Positions 33,514 to 42,372 of a stretch of 64,000 nucleotides of DNA are shown in pieces. The stretch's first letter is position 1, and the number at the start of each line of letters is the position of its first letter. Location of the stretch: positions 18,665 to 82,664 of the forward strand of contig NZ_RKLU01000006.1 in the NCBI RefSeq assembly GCF_006861665.1, given 5' to 3'. The notes beneath the pieces are model-generated. The model made no database searches and was not told where the DNA came from. It worked only from the letters and a program-made list of their open reading frames with translations. This DNA comes from Halonotius terrestris. GTDB lineage: Archaea > Halobacteriota > Halobacteria > Halobacteriales > Haloferacaceae. Position numbers and translations under genes: made by a program.

Positions 33514-33523
33514 TTTTATATAC
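33514..33523 (+). promoter_or_regulatory. TATA box of the McrB-like gene
   Basis: TTTTATATAC at 33514-33523, centred about 28 bp before the ATG at 33546. This predicts a leaderless transcript and supports the MSDSSDD start over the in-frame upstream ATGs (33429, 33534). Confidence 0.6.
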
Positions 33524-33545
33524 TGTGGGCGACATGTATCCGATA

Positions 33546-34775
33546 ATGAGTGATTCGTCGGACGACTATACGCTTGAAGATGCGAAAGACGAAGTCGGAA
33601 TACTCCGCCGTGTAACTGATGACGTTGTCGATGCAATTCAGAATGCAGAGAGCGAAGACGTACTGGAGTTCCTAATCGAGACCGAGGAACTTGACGTGAT
33701 CCACGACGGAAAGCGTGGATTAGGCCGGGTGCGACGTGCCGTGCTTGAGTCACCGCTGGCCTCAGACCGTCTCAAGCGCGTCGTGAGCCTCCGTGGTGAC
33801 GAAACACCAGAAGATATACTCGTCCCAAAAGACGTGGAGCGCAACACCAAAGTCGCACTCGAAGCCGGGAAGCCGGTTGTCCTGTACGGGCCGACCGGAA
33901 CGGGGAAGACAACTTTCGCCAAGCAGCTCGCCCGTGAGACCGGCATCGGGTACGCTCTCAACACTGCGACACCCTCATGGACGCCGTCGGACATTATTGG
34001 TGGAATTAGCCCGGATTACACTGGTGACTCGCTAAGCTATCGGACGAAACTCGGCTGCGTGTCCGAAGCCGTACAGCGTGCTCGCCGGTTCGATGTAGAG
34101 TACGGCGTGATCCTTGATGAGATCACGCGGGCCGACATCTCGAAAATCTTCGGCCCGCTGTACACAGCCATCGAAAACCCCCATCAGACCATCTTCGAGA
34201 CCGATGAAGGGGAGACTATTGAACTGGATGAACGGGTGAACATCATCTGTACGATGAATATGTCGGATCGGACGGTAAACGAACTCGACAACGCGATCAC
34301 ACGGCGGTTCGCTATGATTGAGTTGGACGAGTATGAGGAGGACAAGCGGCGGAAGCTGTTCAAAGACTGGATAACCACGCACGTTACTGACCACACTGAT
34401 CTCGGAGAAAGCGAGATCCTCAACCTGTTTGAGCGGGACTACCAAGGGATCAACCACGGTCATGAATCGACATCACAAGGGTCCATTATGCGGTTCGGCC
34501 CGATGCATTACCGCGATGTTGCCGTCTTCCTTGGCGTCGGCTGTCGAGAAGGCGGAGAGTACGAATATGACCAGACAGACGCAGTCGGGCAGGCGTTCCG
34601 GACATACATCGTTCCTAGACTCCTGAACGCCGCCGCATTCCCCCAGATCGAGCGGATCGCGGAACACTATCGCGCGATGAACGGAGAGTTCGAGGAGTTT
34701 GATCTCGCCCCTGCTGCTGAGCTAGCCGAACGGGAACTCGAACAGGAACGCCACCAGATGGGCTCCTACGAGTAA
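33546..34775 (+). CDS. mcrB: McrB-like AAA+ GTPase
   Basis: A 409-residue protein from MSDSSDDYTLEDAKDEVG. After about 95 residues without a recognisable recognition domain comes an AAA+ core: Walker A YGPTGTGKTTF, Walker B YGVILDEITRADISKIFG, and the McrB signature MNMSDRTVNELDNAITRRF. In the McrBC system McrB hydrolyses GTP and loads the McrC nuclease on modified DNA. The following McrC-like gene shares one base with its stop (TAATG). The small N-terminal region probably holds a divergent modified-DNA reader. Neighbouring genes place it in a defence island. Confidence 0.88.
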   Translation: MSDSSDDYTLEDAKDEVGILRRVTDDVVDAIQNAESEDVLEFLIETEELDVIHDGKRGLGRVRRAVLESPLASDRLKRVVSLRGDETPEDILVPKDVERNTKVALEAGKPVVLYGPTGTGKTTFAKQLARETGIGYALNTATPSWTPSDIIGGISPDYTGDSLSYRTKLGCVSEAVQRARRFDVEYGVILDEITRADISKIFGPLYTAIENPHQTIFETDEGETIELDERVNIICTMNMSDRTVNELDNAITRRFAMIELDEYEEDKRRKLFKDWITTHVTDHTDLGESEILNLFERDYQGINHGHESTSQGSIMRFGPMHYRDVAVFLGVGCREGGEYEYDQTDAVGQAFRTYIVPRLLNAAAFPQIERIAEHYRAMNGEFEEFDLAPAAELAERELEQERHQMGSYE

Positions 34776-36535
34776 TGAGCACCGTTGACGAAGTCTACGA
34801 GTATGGGCAGGATACCTTCAATATCCCCGAACGTGGGGAGATTCGAATAGAGGGCTGTCCGTCGTCCATTGGAGATCAGCTTCGTCGCGCGTCCTTTACA
34901 CAGCAGAGTCCCGGTGTCTTCACGAAGAGTCAAGCGGCACTCAACGGCGAGCAAGAGTACGAAGTCATTACAGTCACTGTTGACGGCGACGAGAACGAGG
35001 TACTCCATGTCGAAGCGACGGACATTATCGGCGTCGTGAGCCTGACACCATCGTCAAAGGTTCAGGTCGATCCGAAGATCGATTGGGAGCACATATTCGA
35101 TATGCTGCTGGCGGTCTACGACCAGAACCGTTCCATCGAGTATCATGGGATTCCACTGCAGGACTTCCTCTCTGATGATATCCATCTCGATGATGTCTTC
35201 GTCGTGCTGGCAATCAACTACCTCGATGGGTTAGAGACGATCCACCGGCAGGGGTACATTCGAGACTTAGTTATCCGACGGCTCGACAGTCTAGACGGAC
35301 GAGGGGAGATCGACGTCGAGCAAACGCTTTTGAACCACGCGCGGGGGACACTGGAGCCACACTGGATACGCAACGAGACCGAGTACGACAACGCCGCGAA
35401 CTCGTTGCTCCACTTCGCGGGGAAGACGTTGCTTCGGCTCTTTCGGCAGAACTCCCACGAGAATGAGCACCCTGCATATGACCGTATCTTCTCAGAGGTT
35501 CACCGAGAGGTCGAACGCTTAGAGAGTATGGGTGTTAGTAGTGGATTAGATCGGATGGATGCGTATCGACGCCTCTCGCTCAGCGACCTTCCGAAGCAGC
35601 GTCGATACTACCAGAAGGCGTTCGATGTCGCCAAGGCGGTGATGTCCTCGTCACTCGGACAACAACTTCGGGACGGTCCGCGAGAACTCGTTGTGGACTA
35701 CGTTCTGAATATGGAGTCGCTGTTTGAGCAGTACTCACAGGTCGTCATCGAGCGAGAGCTCTCGTATATCAAGTCCTACGACCACCTCGGAGCCCTCGAC
35801 GACGTGACGCCAGTCCGGTCACCGTCAGTGAATCCGTTCGAGGGTGAGGGCCAGATCTACCACGAACCGGATCACGCGCTACAGGAGGGCGAGAAGACAC
35901 TCGCTGTATTGGACTCGAAGTACTACGCGGAAGGCCACGATCCAGTGAAAGAATCGCCGTCGAGATCTCGATTATTCAGCTATGCCTACCTTCTCCACGC
36001 CGACCGGTTGGCGTTTCTGTGTCCGCTACTCGAATCGAAGCGTCGTCGAGTCTCCCAGACCGGAGCAGAACTCCAGATTGTCTCACCCGAGCAGTCATTT
36101 TCACTGGATGGATTCGGCGACATCGTCCACAACTACCTACACGATGTCCTCGTCGAGAAATCTGCCGAACTTGAAGCCTTCCGCGCAGTCGCAGAGAATC
36201 GCTTGTGTCTCGATGGTGTCGAAGAGACTGACCTGAGCGAGGCGACATCGATGAGCGGTCCGTTCACGTTCAAAGATACTCGGGACTTCTCACTTCGCGT
36301 CCTCAAGGCTGCCGCCGACGAACACTCATGGGAAGTTCGCAATCGATACGATCTAGAGCAAGACGGCGACTGGACGCGAGAACAAATAGAGACACGTTGT
36401 GAACAACGCTATGAGCATGCGACGACGTGCGTACCGGTATTTTCGCGCGAGCACGGGAAGGAGTGGATCGACCTCTACTTCCTCCAGGGCGGATCCGATA
36501 AAGTGGAGAAAGAAGGGCCGCTGAAACTGCTCTGA
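34775..36535 (+). CDS. mcrC: McrC-like PD-(D/E)XK nuclease subunit
   Basis: A 586-residue protein. The N-terminal 200 residues match the McrC regulatory region (GVVSLTPSSKVQVDPKIDWE then DMLLAVYD). The nuclease core shows IYHEPDHALQEGEKTLAVLD then SKYYAEGHDP, giving the E-PD...DxK signature (LDSKYY). The C-terminal 180 residues (SFSLDGFGDIVHNYLHDVLV and beyond) are longer than in E. coli McrC and may add a DNA-contacting part. Translational coupling with the McrB-like gene indicates one restriction complex. Confidence 0.88.
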   Translation: MSTVDEVYEYGQDTFNIPERGEIRIEGCPSSIGDQLRRASFTQQSPGVFTKSQAALNGEQEYEVITVTVDGDENEVLHVEATDIIGVVSLTPSSKVQVDPKIDWEHIFDMLLAVYDQNRSIEYHGIPLQDFLSDDIHLDDVFVVLAINYLDGLETIHRQGYIRDLVIRRLDSLDGRGEIDVEQTLLNHARGTLEPHWIRNETEYDNAANSLLHFAGKTLLRLFRQNSHENEHPAYDRIFSEVHREVERLESMGVSSGLDRMDAYRRLSLSDLPKQRRYYQKAFDVAKAVMSSSLGQQLRDGPRELVVDYVLNMESLFEQYSQVVIERELSYIKSYDHLGALDDVTPVRSPSVNPFEGEGQIYHEPDHALQEGEKTLAVLDSKYYAEGHDPVKESPSRSRLFSYAYLLHADRLAFLCPLLESKRRRVSQTGAELQIVSPEQSFSLDGFGDIVHNYLHDVLVEKSAELEAFRAVAENRLCLDGVEETDLSEATSMSGPFTFKDTRDFSLRVLKAAADEHSWEVRNRYDLEQDGDWTREQIETRCEQRYEHATTCVPVFSREHGKEWIDLYFLQGGSDKVEKEGPLKLL

Positions 36536-36552
36536 ATAGTATTATCGTGAGA

Positions 36553-36936
36553 TTAAAACGGCGCGACGAGCCACTCTCCACTCTCTTTCCGGTCGAGCTG
36601 TGGCCCAAAGACCCGCTGAAGCGAGTGGAGTTCGTCATCGTACCGAAGGTCGTAGGTCTTACCACTTCGATGAAACGACCCTTCGACGACGAACTGTATC
36701 GTGGGACTTTGATACTCCAGATCGTTCGCACGTTGATCCATCTCACGGGCGAGTTCGGTCGCTATATCCTCATCACTCAGGGCATCCGCGAGTCCGACGA
36801 CACTCACTTTCTCGGGAACATTATTCTCCTTGAGCCGCTGGAGGAACTCCTTTACGGGAATCTGGTGTTCGAAGGTATCGCAGGCACCTTCGATGATGAG
36901 ATTGTACTGTCCAGGTATCTGTCCGGGGCCTGTCAT
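36553..36936 (-). CDS. Small conserved-looking protein, convergent with McrC gene
   Basis: A 127-residue soluble alpha/beta protein (GQYNLIIEGACDTFEHQIPV, then KEFLQRLKENNVPEKVSVVG and SPTIQFVVEGSFHRSGKTYD). It is encoded on the opposite strand, 17 bp from the McrC-like stop, and ends before the small protein/ATPase pair. VSVVGLADALSDEDIATELA is helical and acidic. No family recognised. Its orientation against both neighbours suggests an independent or regulatory gene within the island, perhaps an immunity or accessory factor. Confidence 0.6.
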   Translation of the reverse strand: MTGPGQIPGQYNLIIEGACDTFEHQIPVKEFLQRLKENNVPEKVSVVGLADALSDEDIATELAREMDQRANDLEYQSPTIQFVVEGSFHRSGKTYDLRYDDELHSLQRVFGPQLDRKESGEWLVAPF

Positions 36937-37047
36937 TCTTACTGGAGATTATCTTCGCCGAGTCAAGTAATTGTGTTGCTTGCCAACTCTATATCTGATA
37001 GCTCGTTTTGATGTGGTTTTATTCACTGACAATTCATTTAGGCCAGT

Positions 37048-37242
37048 ATGGTTGACGGTGGCCGAAATCTGGAGAAAGAAATCATAGATTCATTTTTTGA
37101 AGAAGTACGCCGAGACGACTCAATACCGGATGATGTGGCAGCCGAACTGGAACGGCTTGAGAACCAAGACGATTTGACTGATTCTTCCAAAGTGATTAGA
37201 GTTGCAGAGGAGGTGCTCTCTGATGTACATTCAGAAGATTGA
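37048..37242 (+). CDS. Small partner protein of the Rad50-like ATPase
   Basis: A 64-residue acidic helical protein (EKEIIDSFFEEVRRDDSIPD, then DVAAELERLENQDDLTDSSK). It overlaps the start of the ATPase gene by 20 bp, so the two are co-translated. The build (a small acidic helical partner next to an SMC-like ATPase) resembles small subunits of multi-component ABC-type defence systems. The role is inferred from context only. Confidence 0.65.
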   Translation: MVDGGRNLEKEIIDSFFEEVRRDDSIPDDVAAELERLENQDDLTDSSKVIRVAEEVLSDVHSED

Positions 37243-39661
37243 GGTTCAGAACATAAGGGGAATAACTTCTTGGGGAGAGAAGTTCGGTGAACAAAATGTG
37301 CGGATTCTTGGCCCAAATGGGTCAGGAAAGAGCTCTGTGATTCAGTCTGTAGAATTCGCACTTACAGGTGACATCTCCCGTCTGCGTGGTTCTGGGACAC
37401 AAGACATTCCATTTTCTCAATATGCATCTCACGTGGAAGCGGAGCCAGAAGAAGCGTGGGTAGCTGCTACGTTTGCGACCAATGGTAGTAGAGATATCGA
37501 AATCAAGCGGTGGGTTTCTGATCCAGATAATCCCACGATTGTCTCACCCGAGGATATCGATACAATTCCAGATTGGCTTCAGAAACAAATGGATGCCGCT
37601 AAACTCGGTCATTCAATCTTAGATCGAGACCGCTTGCTTCGGTTTGTCACCGCGCCCGAAGGTGAACGTGGTGATCGGATAGACGAACTCTTTGGAATAG
37701 AACATATCGACAAGAAGCGTAAGTCTCTGAAGCACGCAGCCAGGTCATATGAAAAAGAGAGTATAAAATCAAAATCAAAAGAAAAAGAGCAAGCAGATAA
37801 ACGGTTCTTTGAGTTGTTCCCCGCTGGAATTTCAACTCGTTCGAAGGCCGTTGAGTACATCAATGACAGGCGGGAGGAACAAGGTGTACACCCCATCGAA
37901 TCACTTGACGATGAGATTACCGGAAAAATTGAAATCAGCGACAAAATTTCAATTGACGCACTCCAGAGTGAAGGCACTGTCAAGCTTCTCAATAGAATCA
38001 CAGATGGGTTCAGAGACACACGGCAACAAGGTATAAATAAGTACAATGAAATTGATGATCTCGTTTCAAGCTTGGATGATGCAGAAACCCCCGAGAAGAC
38101 GCTCAATACGCTAGATCTCATAGAGAAGGGGATCCCTCTTCTTGATGAGTACGATGGAGAGTGTCCACTTTGTTTGGCGGATTGGGACAACAATGAGATT
38201 CGCGAGCACCTTCAGGAACGTAGGGCCCATGCCTCTCGCGTTCAATCTCTCAAGGACGACATAGATTCGGCCTATGAAGAACTCAATGGCATTCTGGTAG
38301 AGTATACTGATGATCTTGCACAGTTACAATCTGAGATAGACGATGATTATCCAGCGGCTTCGCGCGAACTCGAAACTACGATTGAATCAGCTAATTCGTG
38401 GAAAGATGAGCTGAATGATGGGACCATGACGAACCTCCCATCGGTGAGTGAATTGGAAAGGGTAGTGTTCCCGGATTCACTATTAGAAGAGATTCAACAG
38501 CTAGTACAGATAGCTGATGAAAAGCCGGAGGTGAGGTCCTCGGTAAGGAACATCGAATTACTGGCCAAAGCTGATGATCGATACGAGGAGCTCAGAAAAC
38601 GAGAGGCAGATTTAGAGGAGGCTAAAGCTGTCTATGACGCATTAGATGGTGTTAAACAACACTTCATGAATGCTCGTAGTCGGGTTCTGAATGAGGCGTT
38701 CAATGAAATATGTGAAAAATTTGAAACATATTATCAGGAGATACACAGAGATGAAGAAGCTGCTGATTTCTCAGCAATGCTCGAACCAACTGACACCGGT
38801 GTCAAGTTTGAACTGAAGTTCTACGACCAAGGGCACCACCATCCTGGTGCAGTCCACAGCGAAGGGCACCGGGATAGTATGGGGTTGGCACTATTCCTCG
38901 CTATGTCTGATGTTGGTGGTGATGATATTGACATCCTGTTATTGGACGACGTGATGATGTCTATTGATTCCGGACATCGTTCGAATATAGCTAACCTTTT
39001 AGCTGAAAAAGTCTCTGATGATTATCAAATTCTTCTCACAACTCACGACAAAACCTGGAATCGTCATCTCCATCTTACTCAGGAGTTCAACAAACAAGTT
39101 CGATTTTCAAAATGTTCTCTCGAAGGAGGTCCTCTTCCAGTCGCTAGCTTATCGGATCCTTGGACTCGAATCGATCACCACATCGAACATGACGATGTCA
39201 CAGCGGCGGCTGCATGGATTCGTAAGACTGTAGAATGGTATTCCCGGCGAGCCTGCGCAAATCTTAAAGCCAGCGTACCATACCACGAACTGGAAGACGA
39301 GACCTTGAGCCTTGGCCGGCTTTATCAATCTGCTCTCAAACAGTACGAATCGCTGATTGAAAACGGCTCTATCGTCGATGAAACGGAGTATGGTCAGGGT
39401 CTGTATAGTACCGAGGATGTGCAGGATGAGTTAGATGCTATTCAAGAAGTCAAAGAGCAAAAAGATCGCCACCTGAAGCTGCTACACAAGAATGTTCATT
39501 ATAACGATGCTGAGGCGGCGTTCTACACTGGGGAGGAGCTAAAAAACGAGCGTGACGTATTTAAAAAGGCGTACAACTTGTTACACTGCTCAGACTGTAA
39601 TTCCTGGGTAAAGAAAGGGGATTACGTCTACTGTGACTGTACGATTCGGGTCAAGCCATAG
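37223..39661 (+). CDS. RecF/Rad50-like ATPase of a small-protein/ATPase pair
   Basis: An 812-residue protein from MYIQKIEVQNIRGITSWG, overlapping the small gene by 20 bp. Walker A GPNGSGKSS, coiled-coil stretches around a CPLC pair (GECPLCLADWDN), an ABC signature-like region (SEGHRDSMGLALFLAMS) and Walker B (DIDILLLDDVMMSID) mark a Rad50/RecF-like ABC ATPase. The C-terminal 200 residues end in a zinc ribbon (HCSDCNSWVKKGDYVYCDC). The DNA is clearly A+T-richer than the flanking McrBC genes, so the gene may have been acquired separately. Its stop faces the DUF1156 stop with two bases between. A DNA-end or DNA-structure sensor in defence is likely. Confidence 0.75.
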   Translation: MYIQKIEVQNIRGITSWGEKFGEQNVRILGPNGSGKSSVIQSVEFALTGDISRLRGSGTQDIPFSQYASHVEAEPEEAWVAATFATNGSRDIEIKRWVSDPDNPTIVSPEDIDTIPDWLQKQMDAAKLGHSILDRDRLLRFVTAPEGERGDRIDELFGIEHIDKKRKSLKHAARSYEKESIKSKSKEKEQADKRFFELFPAGISTRSKAVEYINDRREEQGVHPIESLDDEITGKIEISDKISIDALQSEGTVKLLNRITDGFRDTRQQGINKYNEIDDLVSSLDDAETPEKTLNTLDLIEKGIPLLDEYDGECPLCLADWDNNEIREHLQERRAHASRVQSLKDDIDSAYEELNGILVEYTDDLAQLQSEIDDDYPAASRELETTIESANSWKDELNDGTMTNLPSVSELERVVFPDSLLEEIQQLVQIADEKPEVRSSVRNIELLAKADDRYEELRKREADLEEAKAVYDALDGVKQHFMNARSRVLNEAFNEICEKFETYYQEIHRDEEAADFSAMLEPTDTGVKFELKFYDQGHHHPGAVHSEGHRDSMGLALFLAMSDVGGDDIDILLLDDVMMSIDSGHRSNIANLLAEKVSDDYQILLTTHDKTWNRHLHLTQEFNKQVRFSKCSLEGGPLPVASLSDPWTRIDHHIEHDDVTAAAAWIRKTVEWYSRRACANLKASVPYHELEDETLSLGRLYQSALKQYESLIENGSIVDETEYGQGLYSTEDVQDELDAIQEVKEQKDRHLKLLHKNVHYNDAEAAFYTGEELKNERDVFKKAYNLLHCSDCNSWVKKGDYVYCDCTIRVKP

Positions 39662-39663
39662 AT

Positions 39664-42372
39664 TCAGTAGCTCGTGATATCCCGATCTCCAAGAACCCGC
39701 GTGTACGTGTCGTCGCCGGTCACGTCGGCGAGACGACCGGCGAGTTCGCGCAGGTCGTCATCGACGTCCCACTTCTCGACGTAGTTCTGGACCGCCTGAC
39801 CCTTCTCGTAGCGGTACCGGAGGAACTGGAGTTTGTCAAGGTTCGAGAGGTGGTCACCGCTCTCGCCGTTTACGCGTTCCTGGATGTACGCTTGACGCTT
39901 CTCGTTGTCCCACGTGCCGAGTTCGAAGCCGCCGTCCTGATTGTATAGATGCGTCTCCTTGAGGTCTTCCGGAGCGGCGTTCGTCCCCCGACAGAGCTTA
40001 TTGACATCGTCGTAGGAGACGTTCGACGTATCGAGCAGGTCGATGAACACGTCCTCGACGCCGATGTCACTAGCCTCCTGAATAATGCCGTAGATCTCCT
40101 GGACGACCTCCTTGGCGGACATAATGTTGTCGCCGCGTCGGACCTTCCCGTGGTGCTTCGAGTACTCGTGGAAACACGCGCCCATCTCCATTACGCCGAT
40201 GTCGCCGCGGGAGAGGTCGCGGTTCTCTTCGAGTTGCTTGCGGGTGCGTCGGGCCGTACGGTAGATGTCTCGTCGGAGTGATTTCCACGACGCTACTTCT
40301 GTCTCCCTAACAGGACGAGCCACGACTAAGATATCGAAGGAAACTGCCTCACCCTCGATGAATTTGCTTATGTCGGCAGTCAGTGGGTAGGTGGCTGTAA
40401 CTTCAAATCCGCTATCACATAAGGATTCAAGCAGCTCTCCCCAGGACTCGGAGTCACTATGGTGATAAGTGAATGCTAATACTCCATCTGTTTTCAAAGC
40501 GTTCTGTATAGTTGTGAATGACTCATGGAGTTCCGATTCAAATTCTTCAGCTCCCTTGTTTTCAGCAGGATTTGCAACTATACTCTCTTTTCGTGGCGTG
40601 GCATTTTGGTTGAATCCCTCATATCTCTCTGAAAGGATTATCTTCAACCATACGTAAAAGAAGTCAGAGACTTCCGAGTAGATAATGTTGTCATAGTAAG
40701 GTGGGTCGGTTATCACCGCATCGTACTCGTCCTCAGACTCAATGTTACGAACGTCCCCTATCTCCACACTTGCGTTCTCCCCTACAGGTTTCGCAAAGGG
40801 CTCTGTTTCGACAGTTTCTGGATCATCAAGAGACGAATTACGCGGAATTCTTGGATAGCCGTCTTTATTCGGATATTCCACATATCGATCAGTTGGAGCA
40901 CCACCCCACTCAATTCCTCTAAGAACTTGATCCCAAGATGACGAAAATGTTCGAGTTCCGTATTTTGCACCCCACAGATTACTTTCACAAGGACGCTGTG
41001 GCGGTGAGAATGAGTTCGTTTTGAAAAGATCGTCAGACTGGTTGTAGGCTTGACTATATCCGATCATCATAGTATTCCCACGCAGACAGTCAGAAAATGC
41101 AAGAAGAAGATACTCTTGTGCATTTTCATTCTCTACGCTATCAATTGCTTTCATCAGAAGACTGTGTGTGAGTTTCTGACGCTCGTTGAACATATCCTCC
41201 CAACTATTTATACTATGTTGGAAAACGTCATTTCCAGACACAGAGGAAGCCGTTGTGATTGCACCTTTGGGTATTTCCTCTTTGGGGATGTAATCATGTA
41301 GATCATTTCGACTTTCCCACTCTTCTTTTGCCTCTTGAGCCAGTTCCAAATCAATTTGTTGAACTTCCCGGTAACCTTTGACTTTTGCCCGGCCATAGTC
41401 ATGCTCCTCATCACAGATTGAACAGTAGTATTCTAGTCCATACAGTTTCAGGTCATAGCCATCCTGTTCCTGAATAGCATCAGTAATACTGTACTTTTGT
41501 CCACAGGAACGACAAGTGTAATTACCCCTATGAGCGGTTCCTTGCTTAGGAACAAATTCATGTCTACACTCACTACAGATGCACTCATTTTGCCAATCAC
41601 CAACAAGAACGATATTCTCACATTCGGGGCAGAAGACATGATACTTATCATCGTTCTCATATCTTCCTTTAGCTACTCTGTAATCATCAAAGAGGGAAAC
41701 CACATCACCACAGGATGTACAATCTAATTGCTTCACCCAGAAATAATTCATCACCTCTGCATCATGTTCTTCTGGGTGATGTGGACAAGGTGTTTTATAA
41801 TAGCTCTGAATTTCACTTTTGACCTGACGCTTTACTTCTTCAAAACTCTCAACTACTTCATCGGTCTTTGTCTGACCTGTTTCGAGCTCCTTTTTAGTTG
41901 CAAACCAAGCAACTGGGTTTAGATCACGCCCATGACATTCTGCACCAAATCTGGATGCTTCGACAATACTGGTTCCCCCACCCATGAACGGATCAAGGAC
42001 TTTTTTATTATTGATGCGAATGTCTTTCGGATAGAGCTCCCAGAGTGAGTCCGGATTTTTTACAGATACTCCGTTCACTAACTCCTCAACATCTATGGAA
42101 TCCGAATTGAAGTCTGATAACTCTGTATTACTACCTGGTTCAAAAACATCAATATCGTCTGGATTATCGGCTAGTGTGTAGAGACTAATCGCTCTAAAGA
42201 CACTACCCAGACGTCGAGCCCACCATTTATGCATAGTATAGATCGGACGGTACCATTGACGAGCACCCCCATAACCCTCTTTTTCTGAAATATCATTCAA
42301 TTGTTCTATAGGGAACCCTCTTTCAATGGGTAATTCTTTTCGCTTACTCGTCTGCTGTGTGTCTTGACTCAT
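39664..42372 (-). CDS. DUF1156 DNA methyltransferase-like protein
   Basis: A 902-residue protein. KVLDPFMGGGTSIVEASRFG (about 124-143) is the SAM-binding motif. DAVITDPPYYDNIIYSEVSD (about 555) is the DPPY catalytic motif of amino-methyltransferases. Between them are several CxxC zinc pairs (CTSCGD, CPEC, CSEC, CRSC, CSIC). The start MSQDTQQTSKRKELPIERGF and WYRPIYTMHKWWARRLGSVF is typical of DUF1156 proteins, found beside DUF499 ATPases in anti-phage loci. ATGA overlap couples it to the DUF499 gene. The C-terminal third is GC-rich while the first 690 codons are AT-rich, so the gene is a compositional mosaic. Confidence 0.85.
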   Translation of the reverse strand: MSQDTQQTSKRKELPIERGFPIEQLNDISEKEGYGGARQWYRPIYTMHKWWARRLGSVFRAISLYTLADNPDDIDVFEPGSNTELSDFNSDSIDVEELVNGVSVKNPDSLWELYPKDIRINNKKVLDPFMGGGTSIVEASRFGAECHGRDLNPVAWFATKKELETGQTKTDEVVESFEEVKRQVKSEIQSYYKTPCPHHPEEHDAEVMNYFWVKQLDCTSCGDVVSLFDDYRVAKGRYENDDKYHVFCPECENIVLVGDWQNECICSECRHEFVPKQGTAHRGNYTCRSCGQKYSITDAIQEQDGYDLKLYGLEYYCSICDEEHDYGRAKVKGYREVQQIDLELAQEAKEEWESRNDLHDYIPKEEIPKGAITTASSVSGNDVFQHSINSWEDMFNERQKLTHSLLMKAIDSVENENAQEYLLLAFSDCLRGNTMMIGYSQAYNQSDDLFKTNSFSPPQRPCESNLWGAKYGTRTFSSSWDQVLRGIEWGGAPTDRYVEYPNKDGYPRIPRNSSLDDPETVETEPFAKPVGENASVEIGDVRNIESEDEYDAVITDPPYYDNIIYSEVSDFFYVWLKIILSERYEGFNQNATPRKESIVANPAENKGAEEFESELHESFTTIQNALKTDGVLAFTYHHSDSESWGELLESLCDSGFEVTATYPLTADISKFIEGEAVSFDILVVARPVRETEVASWKSLRRDIYRTARRTRKQLEENRDLSRGDIGVMEMGACFHEYSKHHGKVRRGDNIMSAKEVVQEIYGIIQEASDIGVEDVFIDLLDTSNVSYDDVNKLCRGTNAAPEDLKETHLYNQDGGFELGTWDNEKRQAYIQERVNGESGDHLSNLDKLQFLRYRYEKGQAVQNYVEKWDVDDDLRELAGRLADVTGDDTYTRVLGDRDITSY

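Noticed and set aside
33429..33545. N-terminal extension of the McrB-like protein
   Set aside because: It would place a good TATA box inside the gene, and the added residues lack the acidic character of the rest.
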